Assembly (NCBI GenBank): GCA_021442155.1
Contig: CM038221.1
Coordinates: 149,597,601 to 149,661,600 of the forward strand
Length of the DNA stretch: 64,000 nucleotides
Source of the DNA: Cymbidium sinense
Taxonomy: Eukaryota; Streptophyta; Magnoliopsida; Asparagales; Orchidaceae
Direction: 5' to 3'
The notes under the pieces are model-generated. The model saw only the letters and a program-made list of their open reading frames with translations. It did no database searches and had not been told where the DNA came from. Numbering within the stretch: the first letter of the stretch is position 1; each line of letters begins with the position of its first letter. Shown piece by piece: positions 38,101 through 48,910 of the stretch. A program made the translations under genes and the position numbers.

Positions 38101-39583
38101 ACCATCGAGATGATCATCCAAGGATATCAAATGTGATAGTCATTTGACTACTTAAATAGTGAATCCCATCATGCCACATGGAAAGCGTGGGCCACATCAG
38201 TAGTCCACGTGGCGCCAACAAGATTAACTATATAATTAGGCTATTTAATTAAGTTTTAATCATTGAATCTTTAAAAATACATAACTAAATATAGAAAAAT
38301 AAAAAAAAATACAAACTTATATACAATTTGAAGATATTTCAAAGGGGGACAATATTAAATTAAGTTTGATTAATTTTGAATAGTAAATTTCATGTAATTT
38401 GGGTTTTATTGGAAATGTAATTATGTTAATTACTTTTTAATTATTCCGTTGATTAATTCCAAACTTTCTAGGGTTGATTAATGGGATGACCTCTGCCTGC
38501 CATGATTTTCTTGGAATTTATTAATGGTTTAATTAGGGTAATTACTTGATTCACTCCTAATTACTCTCTTAATTAATTAAATGACTAATTAACCTATTAA
38601 ATAGTGATAAATTGATTAATTAAGTTTGCTAATTACCTTATAATCAGGAATGGACTTAGGAAATGAGATTATGAGTCTTCTCCCAAACCTTTTCCCCCTA
38701 AGTTTATTTCATTTGGATAAAAATCTTATTAAGGTGCAAATTAATTAAATAATTTTATCACTTAATTAAATAGCTTAATTAATCAAAATTTTAAAATCAA
38801 ATCAATCTAAATTTAATCAATTCCTTTTTGGGTAGATGCTTAGGTGTTCAATAACCCCAAGTAGCTTAAAAATCATATCTAACCCATATGTGTGAGAAAT
38901 TATGAAAGTACTTAAATTAAACCCTTTAGCTTAATTAATCATTAATTGTGAGCTAAATGCATTAAGCCCTTTCTTTCTTAGGTGCATTGCAATTTAAATT
39001 CCTTGTGATTTTATGTCATACATTGTCTCATATTGGTTAAATATGTTAAAGTGGTGTAGGTACTTAATGAACTTAATGTACACCTTAACCTAAACAAAAT
39101 ATAAAATCAATTTAATGGTTCTAAAATTAAACTAAAATAATACACACATGTGGGAAATGGGTTAGGACCAGCAAACTTTTTCACATTTTCTAAATTCAAA
39201 TCAAACTCAAAACAAAATCAAAATTTTCTTAAACCAACTTTGATTCACTTTAAATAATCTTATTCCATAGGATTGTCTTTAGAAATTAATTAGGGTGAAT
39301 GAATTTACATGCATAAGTTTTTTTCCTTGAATTGTGTATATCATATGAAAATCATGCATCCATAGTCATTAGGAGTCCTTATTAAGGTGATTAGGTCTAT
39401 TTTTAGGCTGGTGACTTCGTCTCTCTAGATAGTACACAATTTCTTAATATCATACCCGATCACCCTAATAAGAACATCTACGGATCTACGTAGTGTCCCA
39501 AAAAAGGCATATATTTTCTTGTTCTCATTTATCCTTTTCAAAAGAGGATAAATGAAGATGAGAAAAAGAAAATTTTCACCACA
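35129..39583 (+). mobile_element. Nested solo LTR, internally deleted
   Basis: It starts TGTTGACCTCATTTTTAGAA and ends AATTTTCACCACA, flanked by perfect 5-bp duplications. No interior is left, so it arose by LTR-LTR recombination. At 4.46 kb it is shorter than the 7.5-kb full LTR: near 39363 it jumps from the segment matching 32885 to the segment matching 40315, losing the part with the hairpin. It holds AT-rich subrepeats (35560-36100), TTGAC motifs (36110-36990), a promoter-like segment with CCACGTGG at 38205-38212 and the conserved block 38482-38522. Confidence 0.88.
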
Positions 39584-40525
39584 ATGCCCTATATGATCTA
39601 GTCTCTTAGGGAGTGTGTTTAAGGACTTAGTCTTCTTTCTAACTAAACAACAACCTAGCTACTATGAAAAAGCATAAGACTTGCCTACATGTATTTAAAA
39701 TTGTAGGAGGAGTTAGTTGGCAGCCACCCCTAGGCGGTTGTAAGTCCAAACAACCAGGTGGTTTATTCTCTCTTATGGAGGTAAACCATATACCCATTTT
39801 CGTCTTAGATTTAGGTCGTGCCTTGGCTCTCGCTAAAGCTCCCTAAATTTAGGTTCAGAGGTTGCTACTTCCCTTTGTAGGCTACAAGCATAAATCCTCA
39901 CCTCTTAGGCATTTCCATGATCTTGTATTTTGGAATTATAAGCCCTAGATTTCTAATAAAAATTGAATTCAAACAAATAATTCTCTTTAAATTCAAAATA
40001 ATAAAGCCTAACCATAGGATAGTTTGGGATGCTCGCTAGGTTTCCTAGCATCGTGAGCATCCCCTACTGTTTCTTTGATAATAACTCCCTTTTGATCAAT
40101 CCCCTTGATCTTCCAAAATAACCAATTGATTGATAGTCCTATCTTTGAAATCTTTGGAGACAATGATCATTTATCAATCGAGACTATTCTGGAATCTCAT
40201 TCCTTAAAATGTAACTATGCTTGCTTTATAGAACTTAATGAGAATTTAAATAAACCCTACTTTACTTTTCATGTAAAAGTAAAGAATCTCTAGTACATTT
40301 GAAGACTCATTATCCTTAGGAGTCCTTATTAAGGTGATTAGGTCCATTGTAGGATGGTAACTTCTGTCTCGTGAGATAGTACATTATTTCTCAATGTCGT
40401 ACCTGATCACCCTAATAAGAATATCTGCAGATCTATGTGGTGTCCAGCAAAGAAGAGTTTTATTTTTGTCTTCATTTAATTCATATTTTTTTAGATGAAG
40501 ATAAGAATAAAAAAAATTCACCATA
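39584..40525 (+). repeat. 5' LTR of element B, 3' end
   Basis: It starts with the right copy of the ATGCC duplication and continues the LTR interrupted at 35128, from GATCTAGTCTCTTAGGGAG through the hairpin at 40026-40063 to TTCACCATA, 8 nt before the primer site. Confidence 0.88.
40026..40063 (+). other. LTR-end hairpin, best-preserved copy
   Basis: Outer arms GGGATGCTC and GAGCATCCC (9 bp) and inner arms GCTAGG and CCTAGC (6 bp) flank a TTT loop, with an ATCGT bulge on the 3' side. Confidence 0.75.
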
Positions 40526-40533
40526 GATTTTTC

Positions 40534-40551
40534 TGGCGACTCCACTGGGGA
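40534..40551 (+). other. Primer binding site (tRNA-Arg type), element B
   Basis: TGGCGACTCCACTGGGGA has one mismatch to the expected complement of tRNA-Arg(ACG) plus CCA. It is the better preserved of the two primer sites in the window. Confidence 0.85.
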
Positions 40552-42600
40552 GAGTTCCTCTCTCCATCTTTGGTAAATTATCGTTGACTCCAAGTATCAA
40601 TAGTGGGTTTGTATTTTAGATGAATCCAAGACTATCCTTCTTTTTTGTTGACACTTAGTTTATTTCATCCTTAAGCTAAGCTAGCCAACATCCTTTAGGT
40701 TTAGGACCTCATGTAGGTCTTAAAACCCTATGTCCCAATAGGTGAAAGTAAAAATTTAATAAAAATAAATAACTAAAGACTTCCTCCTTACCATTTTTAT
40801 GGTAAGGAAAGGTTTATTCCAAAAATAAATAAAAATAAATCCTTTATAAAAATAACACTTTCGAAAAAGCACTTTTTTAAAAAGTCCACATAATAAAATA
40901 TTTGCACCTCATTTAACAATCTTCAAAATTATTACTGTAGGGTCATTTCAAAAATAAAAATCAACAATCATATTTTTAAAAAGCGCAAATGAACATCTTC
41001 ATTCAATTTATTGAAGATTTCATTTTTAAAAAAAACCAAAATCAACAATCATCTTTTCAAAAATAAAATCCAAAATCATATTTTCCAAAAGCACAAATGA
41101 ACATCCTCATTCAATTTATTGAATGAAGATTTCATTTTTAAAAACAAAATCAATGATCATCTTTTCAAAAATAAAAATCCAAAATCATATTTTCCAAATG
41201 CACAAATGAACATCCTCATTCAATTTATTGTATGAAGATTTCATTTTTAAAAAGAAAATCAACAATCATCTTTTGAAAAATAAAATCCAAAATTATATTT
41301 TCCAAAAGCACAAATGAACATCCTCATTCAATTTATTGAATGAAGATTTCATTTTCAAAAAAAAAAAAAAAAAAATCAAAAATCATCTTTTCAAAAATAA
41401 AGTCAACAATCATCTTTTCAAAATAAAGTCAGCAATCATCTTTTCATAAACAAAATCAATAATCATCATTTCAAAAATAAAACTAACAATCATCTTTTCA
41501 AAATAAAATCAACAATCATCTTTTCAAAAACAAAATCAATAATCATCTTTTCAAAAATAAAATAACATTTGGATCCTTTATTTAGCATACCTAAATTTTT
41601 TAAGTAAAGAATCTTGTTTTCAAAATCAAAAATCAAAACACACATGGATCCTTTATTTAGCATACCTAAATTTGCTAAGTAAAGAATCCTCTTTTCAAAA
41701 ATCAAAACAAAACTCATTTGGATTTCTTTAGGATACCTAAATTTTTTAAGAATCCTCTTTTCAAAATCATCAAAACAAAACACATTTGGATTTCTTTTAT
41801 TTAGCATACTAAATTTGCTAAGTAAAGAATCCTCTTTTCAAAAATAAAAACAAAACACATTTGGATTTCTTTAGCATACCTAAATTTGCTAAGAATCCTC
41901 TTTTCAAAATCATCAAAATAAAACACATTTGGATTTCTTTTATTTAGCATACCTAAATTTGTTAAGTAAAGAATTCTCTTTTCGAAAAATCATCAAAACA
42001 AAACCTTTGGATTCTTCATTTAGCATATCCAAATTTTTTAAGTAAAGATCCTCTTTCAAAAAACAAAAAACATTTGATTTTTTTCATTTAGCATATCCAA
42101 ATTTGCTAAGTAAAGATTTCATTTTCAAATTCAGACATAATTCATAAACAAGCAAACAAAAGAAGAAAATTTATTTTCAAACACCTCATCTAGCATACCC
42201 AAATTTTCTAAGTGAGTAAATTCCAAAATCACAAATCAAAATAAAATCAATTGACCCTTTACTTTAACATACTCAAATTTGTTAAATAAAGGGTCACCAA
42301 ACACAAAAATCAAAATCAATTATGAACTAATGGAAGCATCAATCTCTTCAAAATATTTGAACCTATTTCCAACATAGACAAATTTATTGAAAATGGTTTC
42401 TAAATTCAAAGATCTCCTTTCCAATTCTAAACTCAAAATCTCTCTTAAAATTCAAAGAGCCACACTTAACATATTCAAATTATTGTGTGCGGGTTCAAAT
42501 TCTAAAAAATAAATTAAAGTAAGAAATCTGATTCGAACTTGTTTTCAAAATTATAGAAGTTCAACTCAGTTTCAGTCAGTTCAGTTCAGTCAAGTTTTAA
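40552..42600 (+). repeat. Element B leader with three kinds of repeat array
   Basis: Four direct copies at a 108-109 bp period (GAACATCTTC or GAACATCCTC at 40991, 41099, 41208 and 41316) each contain ATTCAAT-TT-ATTGAAT or a decayed form. Seven copies of AATCATCTTTTCAAAA follow at a 26-27 bp period (41381, 41408, 41434, 41461, 41488, 41514, 41541). Then about 12 stem-loop units of the element A leader type run from 41581 to 42500 (near 41581, 41656, 41727, 41799, 41870, 41942, 42019, 42087, 42189, 42258, 42375 and 42465). There is no credible coding frame. Confidence 0.85.
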
Positions 42601-43960
42601 ATGGTAGCTCAGAAGCACATGCTTACTTTTCCTTTTGAGATGAATTTGTCCTTGGATCGGGCCAACCTCCCACAGATTAAATTTGCCCACCTCATTCATT
42701 TTGGCTGAGGTTTCGAGGGGGCTAGGATCACTTATGTGGGGACCACCCTCACAATCATCTACAGGAGTGTGGTGACAGGGCAGAAGCCAATCATCCAAGT
42801 TGAGATCGATGACTCGTGAGTTTCCCCATCAAGAGGAAGGTTATGGCGCTCATAGTAGTGCCACAAGGCCGCTGATTCCCCTGCAAGATACAAGACCCAC
42901 TTGTCTTCTTCCAAGGGGAAGGCTACCCTATCTTTGTGGGATAGTCTCCCCACCTACAGGTAGGGTCTTGTTCTCTGCCCTCCCAGCGGACTCGATCAGA
43001 ATCGCCGCAAGATCAAGCGGCATCATGATCGCATAGCCAAGGGGCTAGAGGCTGTTTCCCAATTTGCGGTAGAGGAGTTACCTAGGATAGTGTCTCCTCT
43101 TATCACAGAGAACAAGTTTCACCCCCTCTCTGGTTCCGATGAAGAGGAAGAAATTAGGAGGATCTTAGTTTTACCTCCACTTGTAGTTCATTTTGAGGCT
43201 CCTATCAACAATAAGAGAGGGTCATATGTCACCTAGATTGATGTAGAGTGGCTACGATCGAGTCGGGGCCCAATTTGATTTACAATCTGTCATCCCTAGC
43301 AACATAGTGGAGAACATTAGACAAGAGAGGGCCAGGGAGGCCCGAGTATTAGTACATGTCACCAGCAGAAAGAGACGTAGGTATGCCAGATAGTCGGCTA
43401 CCTCCACCTTCATGGATTTCCTCGATCGCTGTGTTACCCATGCTAATCATTCTGATACCATTTTGTTGATGGGTAATATCCACCATAAGAGAGGAGCTCC
43501 TACACAGAGAGAGTCGGTGGTGCCTTTGCCACACTGCTCTACCCCAAGCCCACCATCTTCATTACAAGTTCAATCATCCATAGTTCCAACAACGGCCATA
43601 AAGGCGCATCAGGAGAAGAGAGATCCCCGTGATCCGCCATGGCCAAGAGATCCCATTCTATCTACACCACCGAGGTGAGGTGAGCCTCTCGCCGACCTCT
43701 TGCCCCGAGGTGAAGAGGAATGGCGACCAGGAACATTATCATTGCCATCACCACCACCATCAGAGGTCTTAAAGATAACAGGAGGGAGAGGAGAGTTTGT
43801 CCATGACTATAGATCCTCCTAGGAGTACCACTCCACCTAGATCTAGTGACAGTTAAGAGCATGTATCCTCTAGTGAGCATAGTCCTCATAAGATCAGCTC
43901 TCCAGCAGTAGGGAAGATTAGATCTCTCTCTATTCATAATAGTGATCCCATTATCGGTCA
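42601..43960 (+). pseudogene. ORF1-like segment upstream of gag, element B (decayed)
   Basis: ATG at 42601 opens a frame with TFPFEMNLSLDRANLPQ and LIHFG, then a stop and GFEGARIT, all shared with element A. An acidic patch (SDEEEE, about 43135-43155) and LPPLVVHFEAPI follow. The later part is Ser/Pro-rich with a QRESVV block (43515) and matches 9047-9334 in A. More than ten stops and several shifts are present. The position before gag fits the extra ORF known in Ogre/Tat elements. I recognise no domain. Confidence 0.55.
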
Positions 43961-45760
43961 GCCTCAATCTTTTATACCTGCGCAGTTCGACCGCTCCCTA
44001 GATGATATCATAACTCATTATTTGGTTGAGAAGAAGAAAATTCTAGGGTATAACTGGTCTGACTTAGAGGAGGAGAAGGTCAATTTTGATCCCAATGAAG
44101 ATGATCTGTTGGAGGATTCAGCAGGAGTGCACATGGTTGATACCAGGGGTTCCCTCCTTTGTGATCAACAAAGTTTGGAAGGTATTACGATCGAGTAGAA
44201 AGAGATAGCCTACTCGACCCAACACCTCCTTCAATAATTAAAATAGAAGGATGAACCAATTGATAGGGTGGGGAAGAGGCTTGAAGATTTGTTAGCAGCA
44301 GTTTTGGAAATTCATAACCAAGCCCTAGCAGTGCATCCTACTATTGTAGGGACTAGTCAGTCTGAGTTGTTGCATGTCTTGGATCTAGCCAAGACTTCAC
44401 CTCAAAGAGGTGGCAGACCACTTATAAGAAGGTAGTGGATAGTACATCCATACAAGAAAAGACATTAAACTCATGGTTGAGCAAACAAGTGAGAAAAGCA
44501 TTGGCTCAAGCAGGAGAATCATCGCCCAAAGGGTAGACCCGAGGAATTTGATGCCATCCAGTATCCTAAGGGTTTTGTGCCACCTTTTAAGAGCTTTGAT
44601 GGCAGCAAAAACACATAATAGCACATAACACACTTCGTACCGCTTGTAACGCGGTCAATGATGCGCTTATTTTTATCTTTTGTCATTAGTATAGCCTTTG
44701 ATTGGTATGCTAAACTCCCAACAGCTCAAGGAAGACTTTTGTCGGAGAAACTCTTCATTATGAGGTTTGAGCAGATCAGAGGGTGATCTTGTACCTCAAT
44801 AACACCCTAGCGAGTCCCTCATTGATTATATTCTTAGATGGCATAATTTAAGTATGAAATGTGAACCACAGCTATCTGAATAGCACACCATTAAAATTCT
44901 ACTAAAGAATATTCATGGCCTAGTCGCCTTCATGCTCAAAAGTTTTACCATCAAGACATTTGAGAAGCTATTCAATAAGGAGGCTAGCTTACAAGGAGAA
45001 GCCAAACAGTTGCCTATTCAGAATCAATCAACAAAGTTAAAGCCACAGAAAGATTATGAGAAGAAGCCAGGGGCAGTAGCAGTGTTGGACAAGGGGAAGC
45101 AGCCGGTCAGAGATCAGCACGAGAGACCTCGAGCTCCACAACCATCACTTTCACCTCCTCTACCACCACCGAGGCCATCCTACCGGCCACCATAATAGCC
45201 TCCACAGTCTTCACTGCCTCCTCCTCAGCCATACTCATAATAGCAGTGGTACATATACTCGCCACCAGGTAGCTACCATCCACCTACTCTTTTAGATAAA
45301 CTAAATAAACCTTATCAATTTAAGAGGGAGGTAATCAGAAAAATCTTTAAAAACCTCTTAAAGAAATTTGATTTTAAGCTGCTTGAGCCTAGAAGGCCAG
45401 AGGAAGTGGGCAAGAGCAATGACCCTAACTTTTGCCTCTACCACCGCATGCTAGGCCATGTTTTGGAGGATTGCTTTACATTCTAGGACTGGCTTGAGCT
45501 TAGCTACAAGACAGATGCCATAGTTATCCCAAAGAAATACCTTATGGAACAATCCTCCAATTTTATTAGGGTAATCCTTGGGGATACCTGCGATCCTCTC
45601 AAAACTAAAGAAGGTTGGAATATCTTCTGATCCCGAACCTTAAAAAAGATTGTGTTAAAAATCAAGAAACTTTCCTTGCAGGTGCCTGAGGTAGCTCGAA
45701 CCTCCAACATCAAGGAAGGTTCGTAAGTTGCCAAAGATAACTTGGGAAAAGTGGGAGCTC
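43961..45760 (+). pseudogene. gag pseudogene, element B
   Basis: It starts near FDRSLDDIITHYLVEKKKIL (43985-44045), with an acidic stretch VNFDPNEDDLLEDSAG (44090-44130). A Leu-rich part (RLEDLLAAVLEIHNQA, 44277-44325) may be a coiled coil. The capsid-like block has YPKGFVPPFKSFDG (44565-44605) and ISIAFDWYAKLPTAQG (44680-44735), close to the plant gag pattern with Trp-Tyr kept. The open piece 44932-45195 has the capsid C-terminus, a Lys-rich part and a Pro-rich tail. A variant zinc knuckle C-x2-H-x4-H-x4-C (CLYHRMLGHVLEDC, about 45433-45474) follows. Stops near 44770-44890 and 45484 and frameshifts show decay. Confidence 0.82.
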
Positions 45761-46380
45761 AGCAGTAGCATCAATAGCCCACACCAACCCAGGATAGCCA
45801 AGTAGCGCAACCACCGACCGAGCCCAGTCTCCATTCCATCGCTACAACTACTACATCAGCCAACACCTCTACTTTAGCTAGCTCTTCTTCTAGTAGACAT
45901 TTTGTTTCAGCAGATGAGGATATCAAATCCCTCACCCCACTTATTTTACTAGATTTTTACTCTATACCTCCTTCTAAATCTAAGAAATCAAGGAATAAAG
46001 CTAGTTTGACTTACTTCTGTGTCACTTCTGATAGTTTGTCTAATTGTACTCTCTTAGAAAACTCTCCAAGTCTTAATAATAATTATAATAAATTTGATCT
46101 TCCTCTTTCTGATTTAGAGTTGGACTTTTCTTCTTTGAATACTATGGGTTCACCTCTTGAGATAGACTTGGAATCATCTGATTTTGAGGTTCCTATAGGA
46201 GAAGCTATATATGAGCTCGATGAGCAGGTAGAATCTTCCACTACCCTGTAATAAGAGATCACTAAAGTCAACCTCCGTAGTGGCAAGGTTCTACCCTCTA
46301 GGGCAGCACCTCAAGATAAGGGGAAATAATTCATTGGTTTTGATGATCGAGAAGCCCCTCCACAGGATGCTCCACCCATG
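45761..46380 (+). pseudogene. gag-protease spacer, element B
   Basis: Ser/Thr-rich then Asp/Glu-rich, the counterpart of 11431-12039. The open piece 46006-46251 shows the acidic repeats (LPLSDLELDFSSL, PLEIDLESSDFEVPIGEA). The composition is that of a disordered linker; no domain is recognised. Confidence 0.6.
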
Positions 46381-46940
46381 GATATGCTTATGGAGGATCA
46401 GTCCAGAGTTGATTACAATGTCCTCACTCACCTAAGAAAGTTTCCAGCTAAGTTATGCATATAAGATGCTCTTATCTTACCCAAAGAGATTAGGGAATCA
46501 TTAATCAAGGGTCTTCTTGATCCAGAGATATGCTTAGCTCAGCTGACCACTATTAGAGAGGAGGCACATTATTTCAGAGAAGCCCAAGCAGTCACTTTCA
46601 CAGATGAAGACCTTCTTCTAGGGGACATGGAGCACAACCGTCCCCTCTACATTACAGTAGACATGGGCAAATTTTGACTTTCTAGGGTTCTTGATGATCC
46701 AGGTGCATCGGTGAACATCATGAGTCTAAGACCCTTGCCTACTTGAGGATTGACATCTCTACACTCCGAGGAGATCAGATGATGTTGAGAGGATTCAATG
46801 AACAAGGCGAGAGGGCTTAATGTTCTATAGTGTTACCTATGGAAATAGGTGACTTGAAGATTAAGGCCAAGTTCAATATCATTGATTCAAATATTTCATT
46901 CACTGCTTTGCTCGGTAGGCATTAGATACATCAAAATAAG
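46381..46940 (+). pseudogene. Retropepsin pseudogene, element B
   Basis: The lead-in has YNVLTHLRKF, an SLIKGLLDPEICLAQL block and FTDEDLLLGDMEHNRPLYI (about 46600-46650). The active site reads DDPGASVNIMSL (about 46690-46725), with Asp-Pro-Gly rather than Asp-Thr/Ser-Gly; the same form is in A2, so Pro is probably old in this family. The flap region and a TALLG block near 46900 follow. A stop at 46675 and frameshifts inactivate it. Confidence 0.78.
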
Positions 46941-47242
46941 ATGATTCCATCTTCTCTTCATCAGTGCATCAAGTTCAGGAGGGATGAAATTGAATACCGT
47001 GTCAAAAGAGATGAAAAGCTATTTTCAGTCAGAGAGATTGAGATATATAAGGATGCGACCCACTGTCTTCCTCAAAACACCTTTCCTCATGAACTTGGTC
47101 AAAATGCAAATGCAAAAAGAAAAAGAAAAAGAAGGAAAATAAAAAGAAAAAGAAGAAGAAATGAAAAGAAAATACAAGTGAACGAGAAGAAAAGTAGAAA
47201 TAGCGGTCACATTCCACCACAGTTCCACCATATGGACATAAG
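46941..47242 (+). pseudogene. Protease-RT linker, element B, left of the inserted LTR
   Basis: The open piece from 46941 has SSLHQCIKFRRDEIEYRV, then FPHELGQNA and a strongly basic run (Lys/Arg, about 47115-47205), then QFHHMDI, where the inserted LTR cuts in. The reading resumes at 54785 with the Arg/Gly box. In A2 the equivalent run is Lys/Glu-rich, so length and composition vary between copies. Confidence 0.7.
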
Positions 47243-47759
47243 TGGCGGTGAGGAAAATTTTTATATATTTTTTTCATCTATCCCTTCCCTTTAAAAGAAG
47301 GATGAATGAAAACAAAAAAATATAAAAAATTATGCCTTGTTGGGATGCCCATAGATCCACTGATGTTCTTATTAGGGTGACTAAACATCAAGGAGAGGTG
47401 TACTATCTCAAAACATAGAAGTCACCAGCCTACAATGGACCTAATCATCTTAATAAGGACTCCTAAAAACTAAGGATCTTTGAAATGTACTAGATATTCC
47501 TCCCCTACTTTACATGGAAAAGTAAAGTAAGGTTTATTTTAAATCGGGTTCGTTAAGTTTCCTACAGAGGCAAGCCCCCATAGTTAATTACATCTAAGAA
47601 ATAAGATTCCTTAGGAATACTCTTGTTTAAGGTAAATGATCATTGTCTCCAATGATTTTGAAAAGGTAGTACTATCAATCGATTGGTTTATTTTTAGAAA
47701 GTCAAGTGAGATTGATCAAGAGGAGGGAGTTCTTATCAAAGTCAAATGAAAACAAGTAG

Positions 47760-47797
47760 GGGATGCTTAAGATACTAGGAAGCCTAGTAAGCATCCC
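47760..47797 (-). other. LTR-end hairpin, inverted copy
   Basis: Outer arms GGGATGCTTA and TAAGCATCCC and inner arms ACTAGG and CCTAGT are present. The outer stem differs from 40026-40063 at its base near the inner stem, with both strands changed. Confidence 0.7.
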
Positions 47798-48865
47798 AAA
47801 CTACCCTATAGTTTGGCTTTACATTTTTGAAATTAAATTAATTTATTTGAGTTAAATTTTTATTAAAATACTAGGGCTTATAATTCTGTGATACAAAGTC
47901 ACAAAAATGGCTAAGAGGTAAGGATTTATGCTCATAGCCCGCAAAGAGAAGTAACAACCTCTGAACCTAAATCTAGGGAGCTTTAGTGAGGGCCAAAAAG
48001 CACAACCTAAATTTAAGGAAAAAATGAGTATTTAGTTTATCTCCATAAGAGAGGATAAACCATCCGACTGTTGGACTTACAACCGCCGGGGTGGCTGCCA
48101 ACTAACTCCTCCTATAGTTTTAAATTCATGTAGGCAAGTCATATGTTTATGCAAGATAGCAAGGTTGTTATTTATTTAGAAAGAGACTAAGTCCTTAAAC
48201 ACACTCCCTAAGAGACTAGATCATATAGGGCATGATTCAATGACTTAAATCTAATGCAAAATTTTCATATGTTTTATTTTCATTTAGGACAATCATTTGA
48301 CTCAGGCTATAGGATTCATATGCATAATACATGAGAAATAAGATTATGGGCCAAAATCAACAAGATGGGAGGTGTATTTCCACCATGGCTCTCAAAGGTC
48401 AAGCTAAGTTCTCTGGCATGGGTGGAAGCCCTCAAAATCAAGAGTGAAATAATATGCCTTTATGCATGATGTGAGAAAAGTAATACTCATCCAAATAAGG
48501 GGTTACAAATTTTATCTTGATTTTAGCCTAAGCTTTAGGTGAGGTTATGAGTTATTTATTTTAAATTTTAAGTTACTTAATTGAGTAGAAGATTTACTTT
48601 TTTTCCTAAGAGCCAAATCATCATCCAGGCCATACATCAAGCAAGAAAGAAACTAGGAAAACATGCCATTTCTACTACACAAGCTAAACAAAACATCAAA
48701 TATTTTTTTAAAGCTAACGCAAAAGAATAAAAGGCCATTTATGGTCAAGCACCGCCACACAAAACAAAAAATAAATTGGGTAGCCGAGCTCTACCCTTAT
48801 ACAACCTGGATTATAAATGAATTAATTATAATTAAGCAAGGAATTCATGTTATGGGGGGTCTTCA

Positions 48866-48910
48866 TTCTTCACTTCTTCTTCTTTTCTTCTTCTTCTTTT
48901 CTTCTTCTTT
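48866..48910. repeat. CTT-rich microsatellite
   Basis: CTTCTTCTT runs interrupted by TTT. Open frames across it (Leu/Phe/Ser-rich) are low-complexity by-products. Confidence 0.85.
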
